Source of the DNA: Lysobacterales bacterium
Lineage (GTDB): Bacteria; Pseudomonadota; Gammaproteobacteria; Xanthomonadales; Ahniellaceae
Direction of reading: 5' to 3'
Length of the DNA: 64,000 nucleotides
Assembly: GCA_016721845.1 (NCBI GenBank)
Contig: JADKHK010000013.1
Coordinates: forward strand, 1,284,501 to 1,348,500
The notes below the pieces were generated by a model that did not search any database, had not been told where the DNA came from, and saw nothing but the letters and a program-made list of their open reading frames with translations. Position numbers and translations under genes: made by a program. Shown piece after piece: positions 1 through 12,758 of the stretch (position 1 is the stretch's first letter; each line of letters starts with the position of its first letter).

Positions 1-2
1 CG

Positions 3-839
3 CACGTCGATTTCCTGCCGCGCTGGCGCATCGACGACATCATGATCTCCTACGCCGTCGAGGGCGGTTCGGTTGGCGCCCATGTCGATCAATACGACGT
101 ATTCCTGATTCAGGGCCTGGGACAACGCCGCTGGCAGATCGATGTCGAACCGAATGCACCGAGAGAATTCCGGCCCGATGTCGAACTGAAGCAACTCAAG
201 CAGTTCACGCCCTCGCATGACTGGGTGCTGTCGCCGGGCGACGTGCTCTATCTGCCACCGGGCGTGCCGCATCATGGCGTTGCGCTGGACGAGTGCATGA
301 CCCTGTCGATCGGCATGCGCGCGCCCTCCGAAGCGGAATTGCTGGTCGAACTGTCGGATCAGATCGCGGAAACCCTCGACGAAGCCCAGCGCTACAGCGA
401 TCCGGAACTGCATGCACGCGGCGACGCCCATGCCATCGACGCCAGCGACGTCGGTCGTGTCCGCCGCGCACTGTCGCGATTCCTGCAGATGGACGACGAC
501 GCACTCGGTGCCGAGTTCGCGCGCTTCATCACCCGCTACCGCAACGCCCAGACCCCGGCACCGCGCCCACGCCCGCTGACTGCCGCGCAGTTTGCGGCCC
601 GCATCGGCAAGGGCGCGGCACTGGCACGACATCCGTTCGCGCGCATGGCGACCTGTGCGGGCAAGCGTGGGCGGGTATCGGTGTATCTCGCCGGCCAGGC
701 TTTCGACACCAGCGCGCGGATGGCACGATTGCTGGGCGGCGACGAGATCGTGGCGCCTTCCGTGACCGCGCTGAACGACGCCGAACGCGCCGATCTGCTG
801 AAATGGCTCAACCTCGGCCTGATCGGATTCGTGTCATGA
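3..839 (+). CDS. roxA: Ribosomal oxygenase RoxA/YcfD (L16 arginine hydroxylase), 5' end outside window
   Basis: This is the C-terminal part of a JmjC/cupin oxygenase of the RoxA (YcfD) family, Fe(II)- and 2-oxoglutarate-dependent enzymes that hydroxylate an arginine of ribosomal protein L16. The frame is already open at the left edge (HVDFLPRWRIDD), so the real start lies upstream; the first internal ATG is at 42 and is not a credible start because it falls inside conserved sequence. The HxD iron-binding pair is visible in GAHVDQYDVF and the distal iron-binding His in PPGVPHHGVAL. The remaining sequence matches the helical, winged-helix-like C-terminal half of the family. The stop overlaps the start of the next gene by four bases (ATGA), which suggests translational coupling. 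Family assignment is firm; substrate is inferred from the family. Confidence 0.9.
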   Translation, partial: HVDFLPRWRIDDIMISYAVEGGSVGAHVDQYDVFLIQGLGQRRWQIDVEPNAPREFRPDVELKQLKQFTPSHDWVLSPGDVLYLPPGVPHHGVALDECMTLSIGMRAPSEAELLVELSDQIAETLDEAQRYSDPELHARGDAHAIDASDVGRVRRALSRFLQMDDDALGAEFARFITRYRNAQTPAPRPRPLTAAQFAARIGKGAALARHPFARMATCAGKRGRVSVYLAGQAFDTSARMARLLGGDEIVAPSVTALNDAERADLLKWLNLGLIGFVS

Positions 840-1756
840 CTGCGAACCTGCGCGTTGTCGATGCCCATTACCCGGCCGATTTCGAACGCCTGCGTGCCGT
901 GCGCGAACCGGTCTTCGTGATCGAGCAGCATTGTCCGATCGAAGAAGAATGGGACGCCCTCGACGCGCCATCGGCGCATGCCCTGGTGTTGAACGAGCGC
1001 GACGAACCCGTGGCCACCGGCAGGCTGACCCCGGACCACAAGATCGGCCGCATGGCGGTGCTCGCCGATTATCGCGGCAGCGGTGTCGGCGCGCTGATCA
1101 TGGAACACCTGATCGCCAAGGCCCGCGCGCTCGGTTATCCCGAACTGGCATTGTCCTCGCAGGTCCATGCCATTCCGTTCTACGAGCGCTTCGGCTTCAT
1201 TGCCGATGGCCCGGAATACCCGGACGCGAACATCCCGCACCGGATGATGTATCGGCCGCTGCCAGCGACGTCACCGACCGGCCTGATCCAGTTCGATCGC
1301 GCCGCCGCCGCACGCGTCACCGCGATGGACCTGATGCGTGCGGCGCGCCATCGCATCGGCATCGCCAGCCATTCGCTCGACGCCGAACTGTTCGACCACG
1401 ACGCGGTGATCGCGCTGATCAAGCGTGTCGCGATGTCCGGGCGCGGCGCCCGTATCCAGATTCTGGTCGAGGACATCACGACCGCGGTGCAGAACAGCCA
1501 TCGCCTGGTCGGCTTGGCGCAGCGCCTGTCCAGCCTGGTCGAAGTCCGTCGGGCGAACCGCCGAGCCGATCCCGAATTCGGACCTGCCGTCGTGTTGAGC
1601 GACCATGGCGGCTGGCTGCGCCGCCCCGACCCGACTCGCTTCGAAGGCGAGGCCTGTCTCGACGACCGCCCGCGTGCCCGCGAAATGTGGCTGTCTTTCG
1701 ATCGTTCCTGGGAACGCGCCGAGCCGGAAAGCGCCGTCCGCGCGCTGAAACTTTAG
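836..1756 (+). CDS. GNAT acetyltransferase fused to a PLD-like C-terminal domain
   Basis: A 306-residue protein in two parts. Residues 1 to about 145 are a GNAT N-acetyltransferase of the ElaA-like type: the acetyl-CoA loop is visible in ADYRGSGVGALIMEHLI, followed by ALSSQVHAIPFYERFGF. The second half (RAARHRIGIASHSLDAELF, then RGARIQILVED and DDRPRAREMWLSFDRSWER) resembles a shortened phospholipase-D-like fold but has no HKD catalytic motif, so it is probably a binding or structural domain. The ATG at 836 overlaps the roxA stop, which fixes the start. This two-domain arrangement is, to my knowledge, common in Lysobacterales and uncharacterised. The substrate is unknown; linkage to roxA hints at a ribosome- or protein-modification role but does not prove it. 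Confidence 0.8.
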   Translation: MTANLRVVDAHYPADFERLRAVREPVFVIEQHCPIEEEWDALDAPSAHALVLNERDEPVATGRLTPDHKIGRMAVLADYRGSGVGALIMEHLIAKARALGYPELALSSQVHAIPFYERFGFIADGPEYPDANIPHRMMYRPLPATSPTGLIQFDRAAAARVTAMDLMRAARHRIGIASHSLDAELFDHDAVIALIKRVAMSGRGARIQILVEDITTAVQNSHRLVGLAQRLSSLVEVRRANRRADPEFGPAVVLSDHGGWLRRPDPTRFEGEACLDDRPRAREMWLSFDRSWERAEPESAVRALKL

Positions 1757-1801
1757 TCGCATTGCCCTGGAATCGCCGCCCGCAGCGGAAGGCCTTGCGG
1801 C

Positions 1802-1807
1802 TATAAT
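1802..1807 (+). promoter_or_regulatory. Possible -10 element of the sucAB-lpd operon
   Basis: A perfect TATAAT lies 89 bases before the sucA start in the 139-base gap after the acetyltransferase gene. No good -35 hexamer is found at 16-18 bases upstream, so this is a -10-only prediction. Confidence 0.35.
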
Positions 1808-1895
1808 CGCGGGCCGTTTCCGCGCCGCACCATTTGCGTGCGCAAGCCTCGGATTCCCTTCATTTTTTCGCTGCATCGACAGCAGAGTGACCGGC

Positions 1896-4730
1896 ATGAG
1901 TCTTCTCGAACAATTCAGGGCGTCGTCCCAGCTCGGTACCGGCAATGCCGCGTACGTGGACGAGTTGTATGAACTCTGGCTGGCTGACCCGAACGGGGTC
2001 GGCACGGAATGGCAGCGTTACTTCGACACCCTGAAAGGCCGCGAAGCCGGTGATCGCGCGCACGGCCCGGTGATCGCCGGATTCGCCGAGGCCGCGAAGC
2101 AGCGCCCGGCCTTGGCCGCCACCGCGCCGGCCAGCAACGAATACGCAGAGAAGCAGGCGGCTGTGCTGAAGCTGGTGACCGCCTATCGATCGCGCGGACA
2201 TCTCGGTGCCGCGCTCGACCCGCTCGGCATGACCGCCAAGCCGGAAGCGCCTGACCTCGACCTGCCTTTCCACAGTCTGTCGAACGCCGACCTCGATACC
2301 GAATTCACCACAAACTCCCTGGTTGGCGCGCCCCGCATGACGCTGCGCAACCTGCTGGCCAAGCTCAAGGCGACCTATTCGAACACGATCGGCGCCGAGT
2401 TCATGCACATCAGCGACTCGGTACAACGGCGCTGGTTCTACGATCGGCTTGAAACTGCGGCTGGCCGCTTCGGCTTCGACGTCGCGAAACGGCAGCGTCT
2501 GCTCGAACGCCTGACCGCGGCCGAGGGACTGGAACGCTATCTGCACACCAAGTACGTCGGCCAGAAGCGCTTCTCGCTGGAAGGCGGCGAATCGCTGATC
2601 CCGATGGTCGATGGCGTGATCCAGAGCGCAGGCAGCCAGGGCGTCAAGGAAATCGTCATCGGCATGGCCCATCGCGGCCGCCTCAACCTGCTGATCAATA
2701 CCTTGGGCAAGGCACCGGGCCTGCTGTTCGACGAGTTCGAAGGCAAGCACGCGCATCACACCGATCCGGCCCACACCGGCGATGTGAAGTACCACATGGG
2801 TTACTCGGCCGATGTGCGCACTCCGGGCGGCGCCGTGCATCTGGCGCTGGCCTTCAATCCCTCGCATCTCGAAATCGTCGATCCGGTGGTGGCCGGCTCG
2901 GTGCGTGCGCGCCAGGCGCGTCGCAACGACGACAGCGGCGCCCAGGTACTGCCCATCCTGATCCATGGCGACTCGGCCTTCGCCGGTCAGGGCGTGATCA
3001 TGGAACTGTTCAACATGTCGCAGGCGCGCGGTTTCGCGGTCGGCGGCACCGTGCATCTGGTCGTGAACAACCAGGTCGGGTTCACCACCAGCCGCCCGGA
3101 TGACACGCGTTCGACGCTCTACTGCACCGATGTCGCGAAGATGGTGGGTGCACCGATCATCCACGTGAATGGCGACGATCCGGAAGCCTGCCTGTTCGTG
3201 GCCGAGCTTGCGTTCGCCTATCGCAAGCAGTTCGCTCGCGACATCGTGATCGATCTGGTCTGTTATCGCCGCCACGGCCACAACGAAGCCGACGAGCCGG
3301 CGGCGACACAGCCGCTGATGTACCAGAACATCCGCGCCCGCAAGACCACGCGCGAACTGTATGCCGAGCAGCTTGCCGCCGCAGCGGTGATCCAGCCCGC
3401 CGAAGCCAAGGCCCTGGTCGACGGCTATCGCGCCAAGCTCGATGCCGGCCAGTCGGTGGCTGAACTGTCGAAGCCGGACGACGGCCTGCCGCATATCGAA
3501 TGGCACCACTTCCACGATGGCAAGCTCGACGATGCCGTCGTCACCGGCGTCCCGGCGACAAGCTCAAGGCGCTGTCGGATCGCATCAACACCATTCCGGC
3601 GAACTGGTCCCTGCATTCGCGCGTCGCCAAGGTCTACGAAGACCGGCTGAAGATGGCCAGCGGCGAACTGCGCATGGACTGGGGCTTTGCCGAAACGCTG
3701 GCCTACGCGACGCTGATCGACGAAGGTCACAAACTGCGCGTCGACGGTCAGGACGCCGGGCGCGGCACCTTTTTCCATCGCCATGCCGTCATCCACGACC
3801 AGAAGACCGGCGAAGCGCATTTCCCGCTGCGCGCCCTGGCCGAGAATCCGAAGTCGGTGGCGGTGATCGATTCGGTGCTCAGCGAAGAAGCGGTGATGGG
3901 CTTCGAATACGGCTATTCGACCACCGACCCGCAAACGCTGGTGATCTGGGAAGGCCAGTTCGGCGACTTCGCGAACGGCGCCCAGGTGGTGATCGACCAG
4001 TTCATCTCCTCGGGTGAAGCGAAGTGGGGCCGCCTCTGCGGCATGGCCCTGTTCCTGCCGCATGGCTACGAAGGCCAGGGGTCCGGAGCACTCCTCGGCG
4101 CGCCTCGAACGCTTCCTGCAACTGTGCGCGGCGAACAACATGCAGGTCTGCACGCCGACCACGCCGGCGCAGATGTTCCACATGCTGCGCCGGCAAATGG
4201 TTCGCAACGTGCGCAAGCCGCTGGTGGTGATGACGCCGAAGTCGATGTTGCGCCACAAGCTCTCGACCTCGACCATGGAGGAATTGGCGAACGGCACGTT
4301 CCAGCGCCTGATCCCGGACAGTTACGCGAAGGACGCCAGCCTGGTGTCGCGCGTCATCGTCTGCGGCGGCAAGGTCTATTACGACCTGATCGAGGAAGCC
4401 GAAAAGCGCGCGCTGAAGGATGTCGCGATCGTGCGTGTCGAGCAGCTGTATCCGTTCCCGCGCAGCGAACTTGGTGCCGAACTGAAGCGTTTCGCGTCGG
4501 CGAAGGACGTGGTCTGGTGTCAGGAAGAACCGATGAACCAGGGTGCCTGGTACCAGATCGGCCATCATCTGCGCGCCTGCCTCGGCGACAAGCACAAGCT
4601 CCATTACGCCGGGCGCGTGCGCACGCCGGCCCCGGCCTGCGGCCACTTCTCGACCCATGTGATCGAGCAGGCTGCATTGATCGAACAAGCGCTGGTTGCC
4701 AAGCTCAACGGCGACCTGAGTCACGACTAA
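1896..4730 (+). CDS. sucA: 2-oxoglutarate dehydrogenase E1, two compensating frameshifts as given
   Basis: Thiamine-dependent E1 component of the 2-oxoglutarate dehydrogenase complex of the TCA cycle, about 944 residues, close to the usual 930-950. Conserved segments include MAHRGRLNLLINTLGK, CYRRHGHNEADEPA and, near the end, VVWCQEEPMNQGAWYQIGHH. The ATG at 1896 matches the family N-terminus (MSLLEQF); a GTG at 1887 is less likely. Reading stays in one frame to about 3554 (VVTGVP), moves to another until about 4081 (HGYEGQG), then returns. Homology requires one missing G at 3554-3555 (GG for GGG) and one extra G in the GGGG at 4078-4081. The net length is a multiple of three. Because every flanking residue is conserved, sequencing error is likelier than a real mutation. 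It is followed by sucB after 33 bases. Confidence 0.93.
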
Positions 4731-4763
4731 CCTGATCCAACTTACAGAGCAGAGGACGCACGC

Positions 4764-5974
<1,211 letters not shown>

Positions 5975-5978
5975 GACC

Positions 5979-7406
5979 ATGAGCGATCAACAGTTTGATG
6001 TCATCGTCATCGGCGGCGGTCCCGGCGGGTATGTCGCGGCGATCCGCGCGGCGCAACTGGGTCTGAAGACGGCCTGCGTCGACGCCTTCCTCGGCAAGGA
6101 CGGCAAGCCCGCGCTCGGCGGCACCTGCCTCAACATCGGCTGCATCCCGTCCAAGGCGATGCTCGATTCGTCCAAGCAGTTCCACAACCTGACCCACGGC
6201 TTCGCAGCGCACGGCATCAGCGCCGACAACGCGAAGATCGACGTCGGCACGATGGTCGGGCGCAAGGACAAGATCGTGAAGCAGTTCACCGGCGGCATCA
6301 CGATGCTGTTCAAGGGCAACAAGGTCACGCCCTTCGCCGGTTGGGGCAAGCTGCTGCCGGGACGCCAGGTCGAAGTGACCGCGCATGACGGTTCGAAGCA
6401 GACGCTGTCGGCGACGAACGTGATCATCGCCTCGGGTTCGGTGCCGATCGAACTGCCGTTCGCGAAATTCGACGGCGAACACATCGTCGACAACGCCGGC
6501 GCGCTCGATTTCACTGCGGTGCCGAAGCGCCTTGGCGTGATCGGTGCCGGCGTCATTGGTCTCGAACTCGGCTCGGTGTGGAAGCGCCTCGGCGCCGACG
6601 TCACCGTGCTCGAAGCGCTGCCCGATTTCCTCGCCGCAGCCGATGCCGATATCGCCAAGCTCGCCAAGCGCGAATTCGACAAGCAGGGCCTGAAGATCCT
6701 GCTCGGGGCGAAGTGCTCGAAGTCCGAGATCAAGAACGGCGAGGTGCACCTGACCTGGTCCGACAAGGACGGAGAGAAGACCCAGGCCTTCGACAAGCTG
6801 CTGGTCGCGGTCGGCCGTCGCGCCTGTACCGAGAAGCTGCTCGCGGACGGCACCGGCGTGAAGCTGGACGAACGCGGTCGCGTCATCGTCGACGAGCACA
6901 ACTGGACCGGTGTCGAAGGTGTTTGGGGCGTCGGCGACTGCGTGCGCGGCCCGATGCTGGCGCACAAGGCCTCCGAAGAAGGCATCGCCGTCGCCGAGAT
7001 CATCGCCGGCAAGCCCGGCCACGTGAACCTCGACACCGTGCCGTGGGTCATCTACACCGAGCCGGAAGTCAGCTGGGTCGGCAAGACCGAACAGCAGCTC
7101 AAGGCCGAAGGCGTGCCGTACAAGACCGGCAGCTTCCCGTTCGCCGCGATCGGTCGCGCCGTCGCGATGAACGAGACCGCGGGCATGGTCAAGGTCATCG
7201 CCCACGCCGAGACCGATCGTCTGCTCGGCGTGCACATGGTCGGTCCGGTCGTCTCGGAGCTGATCCACGAAGCCGTGGTCGCGATGGAATTCCACGGATC
7301 GGCCGAAGACCTCGCGCGCATCTGCCACGCCCATCCGACCCTGTCTGAAGCCGTGCACGAAGCCGCGCTCGCGGTCGACAAGCGGGCGATCCACAAGGCG
7401 AATTGA
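5979..7406 (+). CDS. lpd: Dihydrolipoyl dehydrogenase (E3)
   Basis: FAD-dependent E3 that reoxidises dihydrolipoyl groups and reduces NAD; 475 residues, the normal length. The N-terminal FAD-binding motif is VIGGGPGGYVAAIRAAQ, the redox-active disulfide is Cys50/Cys55 in GGTCLNIGCIPSKAML, a second nucleotide-binding glycine motif is GVIGAGVIGLELGSVW, and the C-terminal catalytic His-Glu pair lies in HAHPTLSEAVHEA. The start is four bases after the sucB stop. As last gene of sucAB-lpd it serves 2-oxoglutarate dehydrogenase directly, and may also serve other 2-oxoacid dehydrogenases such as the E1 fusion at 27.5-29.8 kb (inference). Its stop codon directly abuts the stop of the convergent sensor kinase. 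Confidence 0.97.
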   Translation: MSDQQFDVIVIGGGPGGYVAAIRAAQLGLKTACVDAFLGKDGKPALGGTCLNIGCIPSKAMLDSSKQFHNLTHGFAAHGISADNAKIDVGTMVGRKDKIVKQFTGGITMLFKGNKVTPFAGWGKLLPGRQVEVTAHDGSKQTLSATNVIIASGSVPIELPFAKFDGEHIVDNAGALDFTAVPKRLGVIGAGVIGLELGSVWKRLGADVTVLEALPDFLAAADADIAKLAKREFDKQGLKILLGAKCSKSEIKNGEVHLTWSDKDGEKTQAFDKLLVAVGRRACTEKLLADGTGVKLDERGRVIVDEHNWTGVEGVWGVGDCVRGPMLAHKASEEGIAVAEIIAGKPGHVNLDTVPWVIYTEPEVSWVGKTEQQLKAEGVPYKTGSFPFAAIGRAVAMNETAGMVKVIAHAETDRLLGVHMVGPVVSELIHEAVVAMEFHGSAEDLARICHAHPTLSEAVHEAALAVDKRAIHKAN

Positions 7407-10400
7407 TCAGACCATCGCGGTGCGCTGATAGCGCAACTTGGCCTCATGCGCGCGGATCAAGGCCGCGCGCAATTCGTCGATGATGATCGGCTTGGCAACG
7501 AAATCGTTCATGCCGGCCGCGAGAAAACGTTCGCGGCTGCCGGTGAGTACATGTGCGGTCACCGCGACGATCTGCGGCGCATCCTGATGCCCGACCCGCA
7601 ATCGCACCGCCCGTGACGCCTCGATCCCGTCCATTTCCGGCATCTCGACGTCCATCAGGATCAGGTCGTAGGCCTTTTTCTCGATCGCGACCAGCGCCTC
7701 GCGCCCATGATTCGCGATGTCGCAGCTGTAGCCCAGCGCCTCGAGCATCATCTGCATCAGCATCTGGTTGATCAGGTTGTCTTCGGCCACAAGAATGCTG
7801 AGCGGATGCCGTTCTGACAGCTTGGCGATGGCCTGGGCCCCGGCATCGCGGACCAGCGTCTTGGGCGCCGCATCGAATTCGTGCAGCAGCCCGAGCAATA
7901 CGCTCGGCCGGATGGGCCGGATGATGGTGCCGAGGTCGCGCACCCAGTCCGGCAAATTGCGCTGGGTGACATCGCGCAGCGACACCATGCGTGCGATCGC
8001 GGGATCTCGCTGATGGCGCGCGAGGATTTCGTCGACCAGTTCCGGGTAGTCGGCGAACAGGCGGTCGTCGAGCAGCAGCAGTTGCTGCTCGACCAGGATC
8101 GATTCGGGCAGTGGATCGCTGCCATTGCAGCTCATCACCGATACCCCGAAACGGCGCAACTGGGTGACCGCCGCATCGCGTGACGTCCGATGCGGCGACG
8201 CCACCATCACCTGCACGTTGCGGATCTCCGGCAGGACGCTGCCGTGGTCCTCGAACGGCAGGCGAATGTCGAAATGGCTGCCTTGCCCGGGCAGGCTGGT
8301 CGCATTGATCTCGCCATTCATCAGTTCGGCCAACCGCCGGCAAATGGCCAGCCCCAGCCCGGTGCCGCCGTGTCGCCGCGTCATCGAACCATCGCCTTGA
8401 CGGAACGGCAGGAAGACCTGGCCGATCAGTTCGTCGCTCATGCCGATGCCGGTATCGCTGACCTGGAAATTGAATTCGACGCGCCGGTCGTCCTGCGGAT
8501 GCGCCTGTACGGTCAGACGGACCTCGCCCCGATCGGTGAACTTGATCGCGTTGACCAGCACGTTCACCAGGATCTGGCGCAATCGGGTCGGATCGCCACG
8601 CACGCGTCGGCAGGCTTCGGGCGCGACATCCAGGAACAGGTCCAGCCCCTTGGCCTCGGCCTGTTGCGCGACGATCTCGATCGACGACTCGATGCAGGCG
8701 AGCGTGTCGAACTCGGTCGCGTCGATCGGCATTTCGCCGGCCTCGATGCGCGAGAAGTCGAGGACATCGTTGATCAGGCGCAGCAACAGGTCGCCGCTGG
8801 AACGAATGGTTTCGAGCAGCTCGCGCTGGCGGGCATCGAGATCGGTATCCACCAGTAGCCTAGTCATGCCGAGCACCGCATTCATCGGCGTTCGCAGTTC
8901 GTGGCTGGTTGCGGCGAGAAAGCTCGACTTCGCACGCGACGCTTGCTCGGCCGTCGCCAGCGCCAGCGCCATCGCCTGGGCCTGTTCGCGCCGCTCGGTG
9001 ATGTCGTACGTCACGCCGACCAGCTTGTCCGGCCGGCCATCGTGGCCGCGCACCAGTTGCCCGAGCGCCGAGAACCAGCGGCGCTGCCCGCAGTCCTTGC
9101 GCACGCCGTATTCGACTTCGTAGTGACCCTGGTCGGCGATCGCGCGCTGCATCGCGGCGTCAAGCCGCGCGGCGTCCTCGGGCTCCACGATCCGCGCGAA
9201 GTCGTCGTGTGCGCGCGGGCTGAAGCCGTAGAAATCGATATCGCGCGGTCCGCCGTGGCGGATGCCGCTGCGCAGGTCGATCTCCCAGATGTTCAGTCCG
9301 GCACCTTCGATCGCGAGCTCCTGCAAACGCCGGCTTTCGATCAGGGCCGCCTCGGCCGCCTTGCGCGCGGTAATGTCCCAGACCAGACCCGACAGACGCA
9401 CGACCCGACCGCCGGTGTCGCGCATCGGGGTACCGCGCGACAGCAGCCAGTGCACGCTGCCATCCGGCCAGATCACGCGGAACTCGCTCTGGTAGTCATT
9501 GCCCGAGCGCAGGCTCTGGTCGATATCGGCCTGATGGCGTTCGAGGTCGTCGGGATGCACGCGGGTCTTCGCGGTATGGATGGTGGCCGGCGATTCGCCG
9601 AGCACCGCAAGATCGTCGCCGATGGCATGGCGCGTGCCACTCACCAGATCCCATTCCCACGAGACCATGCGCGCCGCATCCAGCGCACGCCGCAACTGAG
9701 CCTCGGATTCGCGCAGGGCAATGTCCGCGCGCTTCTGTTCTGTGATGTCCCAGGACAGACCGACCTGGCGCAGAGGGGCATCACGGGCGTCCCGCTCCAG
9801 TCGCCCCACGGCCTTGATCCAGCGCACATCGCCGTCGGCTCGCAGGATCCGGAATTCGATCTCGAACCGATCCACCGGCACTGCGCCCTCGCCCCACAGC
9901 GCGCGCACCCGCTCGCGATCATCCGGATGGGTCAGCGCGACGAGTTGCTCGCCACTGTCGATCTTGCAACCGAACAAGTCGACATCGCGTTCGCCGCCGG
10001 AGGCGCGCTGCAGGGCGAAGTCCCATTCCCAGGCATTGAAGCGGCCGGCATCCAGCGCCATCGCGCGACTCGCGGCCATGCGCTCGGATTCGATCTGTGC
10101 CAGCTTGCGCGCGGTGATGTCCCAACTGGCGCCGACCAGGCGACCGGACTGTGCGCATCACGCCCGATCACCCTCGCCACCACGCATCGCCAGCGCGGAC
10201 TGGCGCCCGCACCGACGCGATATTCGATGCTGCCGTGGTCCTCGCCCGCCATCACCGCGTTCAGGGCCAGGGTGAACTGGTCGCCGTCATCGGGATGCAC
10301 GAAGCGTTCGCGCATGTCGGCCAGGTCGACCGGATGGTCGCCGAACAGCTCGACATCACGCATGCCGACGACGCGACGACTGGTCGCGAGGTCGTACTCG

Positions 10401-11242
10401 AACAGGTTCAACTGCACCGCATCCATGACCATTTCGAGATGCCGCATCGCCTCCAGGCGTTCGGCTTCGGCGCGCTTCTGGTGCGTGGTGTCGAAATGGC
10501 AGATCACCGCCCCGCCGTCGCCACCGAGGCGCACGATCGAGAGCAGGAAATGTCGGCGCGCACGCTCGCCCTGACCGAGGCAGTACTCGTGCTCGAAGCG
10601 CATGCGGTCACCGCGCAGCACGTCGGCAAGACCACGACAGACTTCCGCGGCGTGACCACCGCCGCTGCGGGCCGAGCGTTCGCACAAGTCTCGGTAGTTC
10701 CATCCGACGACGGCTTCCGCCACCACGCCTTCGTGCAGTCGCCAGGCCCGGTTGCCCATCAGGATATTGCCCTGCGCGTCGACGACGCAGACCTGGGCCG
10801 GCAAGGCGTCGATCATCGCCAACTGCGCTTCCGACTGCGCGGCGCTGCGCGCCACCCGCAATTCGGTGCAGATCAGATGCTTGACCTTGGCGCACAGCCA
10901 GCGCGGATGCAGCGGCTGGCGCATGAGGTCCCAGTGACCGTCCGGCGGTTCCGCCAAAAGGCGATCTACGGCATCGTCGCTGTCGGCGATGAACAGCACC
11001 GGCGCAGACTCGATGCCGGGCATGCGCCGCAACTTCTCGACCACCAGCGCCCAGCCTTCGGCGTGGGCGAGATCGACCACGACGCAACGGATCGGCCACA
11101 CGGTCAGCGACGCCAGCGCGCGGCCGGCATCGGTGGCGCGTTCGAGCCGCGCATCCAGTCCTGCAAGCGCCGCGGTCACCGCATCCTGAAAGGCGGGGTC
11201 GGCACTGAGGATCAAGCAGACGGGGCGTGAGCCCTCGCTCAT
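7407..11242 (-). CDS. Hybrid histidine kinase with five PAS domains, one frameshift as given
   Basis: A cytoplasmic-looking hybrid sensor kinase of about 1278 residues with no clear membrane segment. From the N-terminus: a degenerate receiver-like domain (LILSADPAF...CVVVDLA...MRQPLHP); five PAS/PAC units, each ending in a motif like VGLSWDITEQKRA; HisKA with phospho-acceptor His in ATSHELRTPMNAVLG; HATPase (VNAIKFTDRGE, DTGIGMS, GGTGLGLAICRRL); a degenerate receiver lacking the usual acidic pocket; and a C-terminal intact receiver with the Asp in DLILMDVEMPEMDG and Lys in FVAKPI. The frame breaks at 10146-10147, where one G is missing (GG for GGG on the plus strand) inside a WDIT PAC motif; without it the kinase would be split in two. 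No response regulator sits beside it. The signal is unknown; several PAS domains suggest small-molecule or redox sensing. Confidence 0.88.
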
Positions 11243-11352
11243 CGCAACGGGTCCTTGATTCGTCGCCGGATTATGCCGCCGCCCAAGCCGCACGCGTGCA
11301 AATGATTGCAGCGGCCCGCGATAATGGCGGATCGACCGCAGCGGAGCCGCCC

Positions 11353-12348
<996 letters not shown>

Positions 12349-12392
12349 CGGGTTCTGCAACAACAACGACAACCATACGCAACGAGGGAGCC

Positions 12393-12758
12393 ATGGGTCG
12401 CATTCTTATCGTGGACGATTCACCGTCGCAGATCGAAGGCCTGCGCCGCGTTGTGCAGAAACTGGGTCATGACGTCATCACGGCCGAAGACGGCCAGCAG
12501 GGCATCGAAGTCGCCAAGCGCGAATTGCCCGACCTGATCCTGATGGATGTGGTCATGCCGAACCTCAATGGTTTCCAGGCGACGCGACAGATCAGCAAGG
12601 ATCCGAAGACCAGCCATATCCCGGTCATCCTGGTCACCACCAAGGACCAGGAAACCGACAAGGTCTGGGGCATGCGTCAGGGGGCGAAAGCTTACGTGAC
12701 CAAGCCGATCAACGAATCGCAGCTGGTCACGACCATCAACGAGCTGTTGCCGAAGTGA
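12393..12758 (+). CDS. pilH: Single-domain response regulator PilH
   Basis: A stand-alone CheY-like receiver of 121 residues, very close to PilH of the type IV pilus (Chp) chemosensory system that controls twitching motility. The acidic pocket is VDDSP, the phospho-acceptor Asp is in DLILMDVVMPNLNGFQATR, the switch Thr is in ILVTTKDQETDKVWG and the Lys in YVTKPI. The segment VTTKDQETDKVWG is characteristic of PilH. A strong Shine-Dalgarno GAGGGAG lies just before the ATG. The usual partner pilG and the kinase chpA/pilL are not in this window, so it is separated from the rest of its system here. It abuts, stop to stop, the convergent cbpA. Confidence 0.88.
   Translation: MGRILIVDDSPSQIEGLRRVVQKLGHDVITAEDGQQGIEVAKRELPDLILMDVVMPNLNGFQATRQISKDPKTSHIPVILVTTKDQETDKVWGMRQGAKAYVTKPINESQLVTTINELLPK

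Noticed and set aside
1860..3515. Open frame of 551 codons antisense to sucA
   Set aside because: It lies entirely opposite a conserved gene and its product is rich in His, Arg, Gly and Val without any recognisable motif; this is a GC-driven shadow.
3554..4081. Programmed ribosomal frameshifting in sucA
   Set aside because: No slippery heptamer or stimulatory structure was recognised, two opposite shifts would be needed, and the same type of break occurs in unrelated genes, which points to sequence error.
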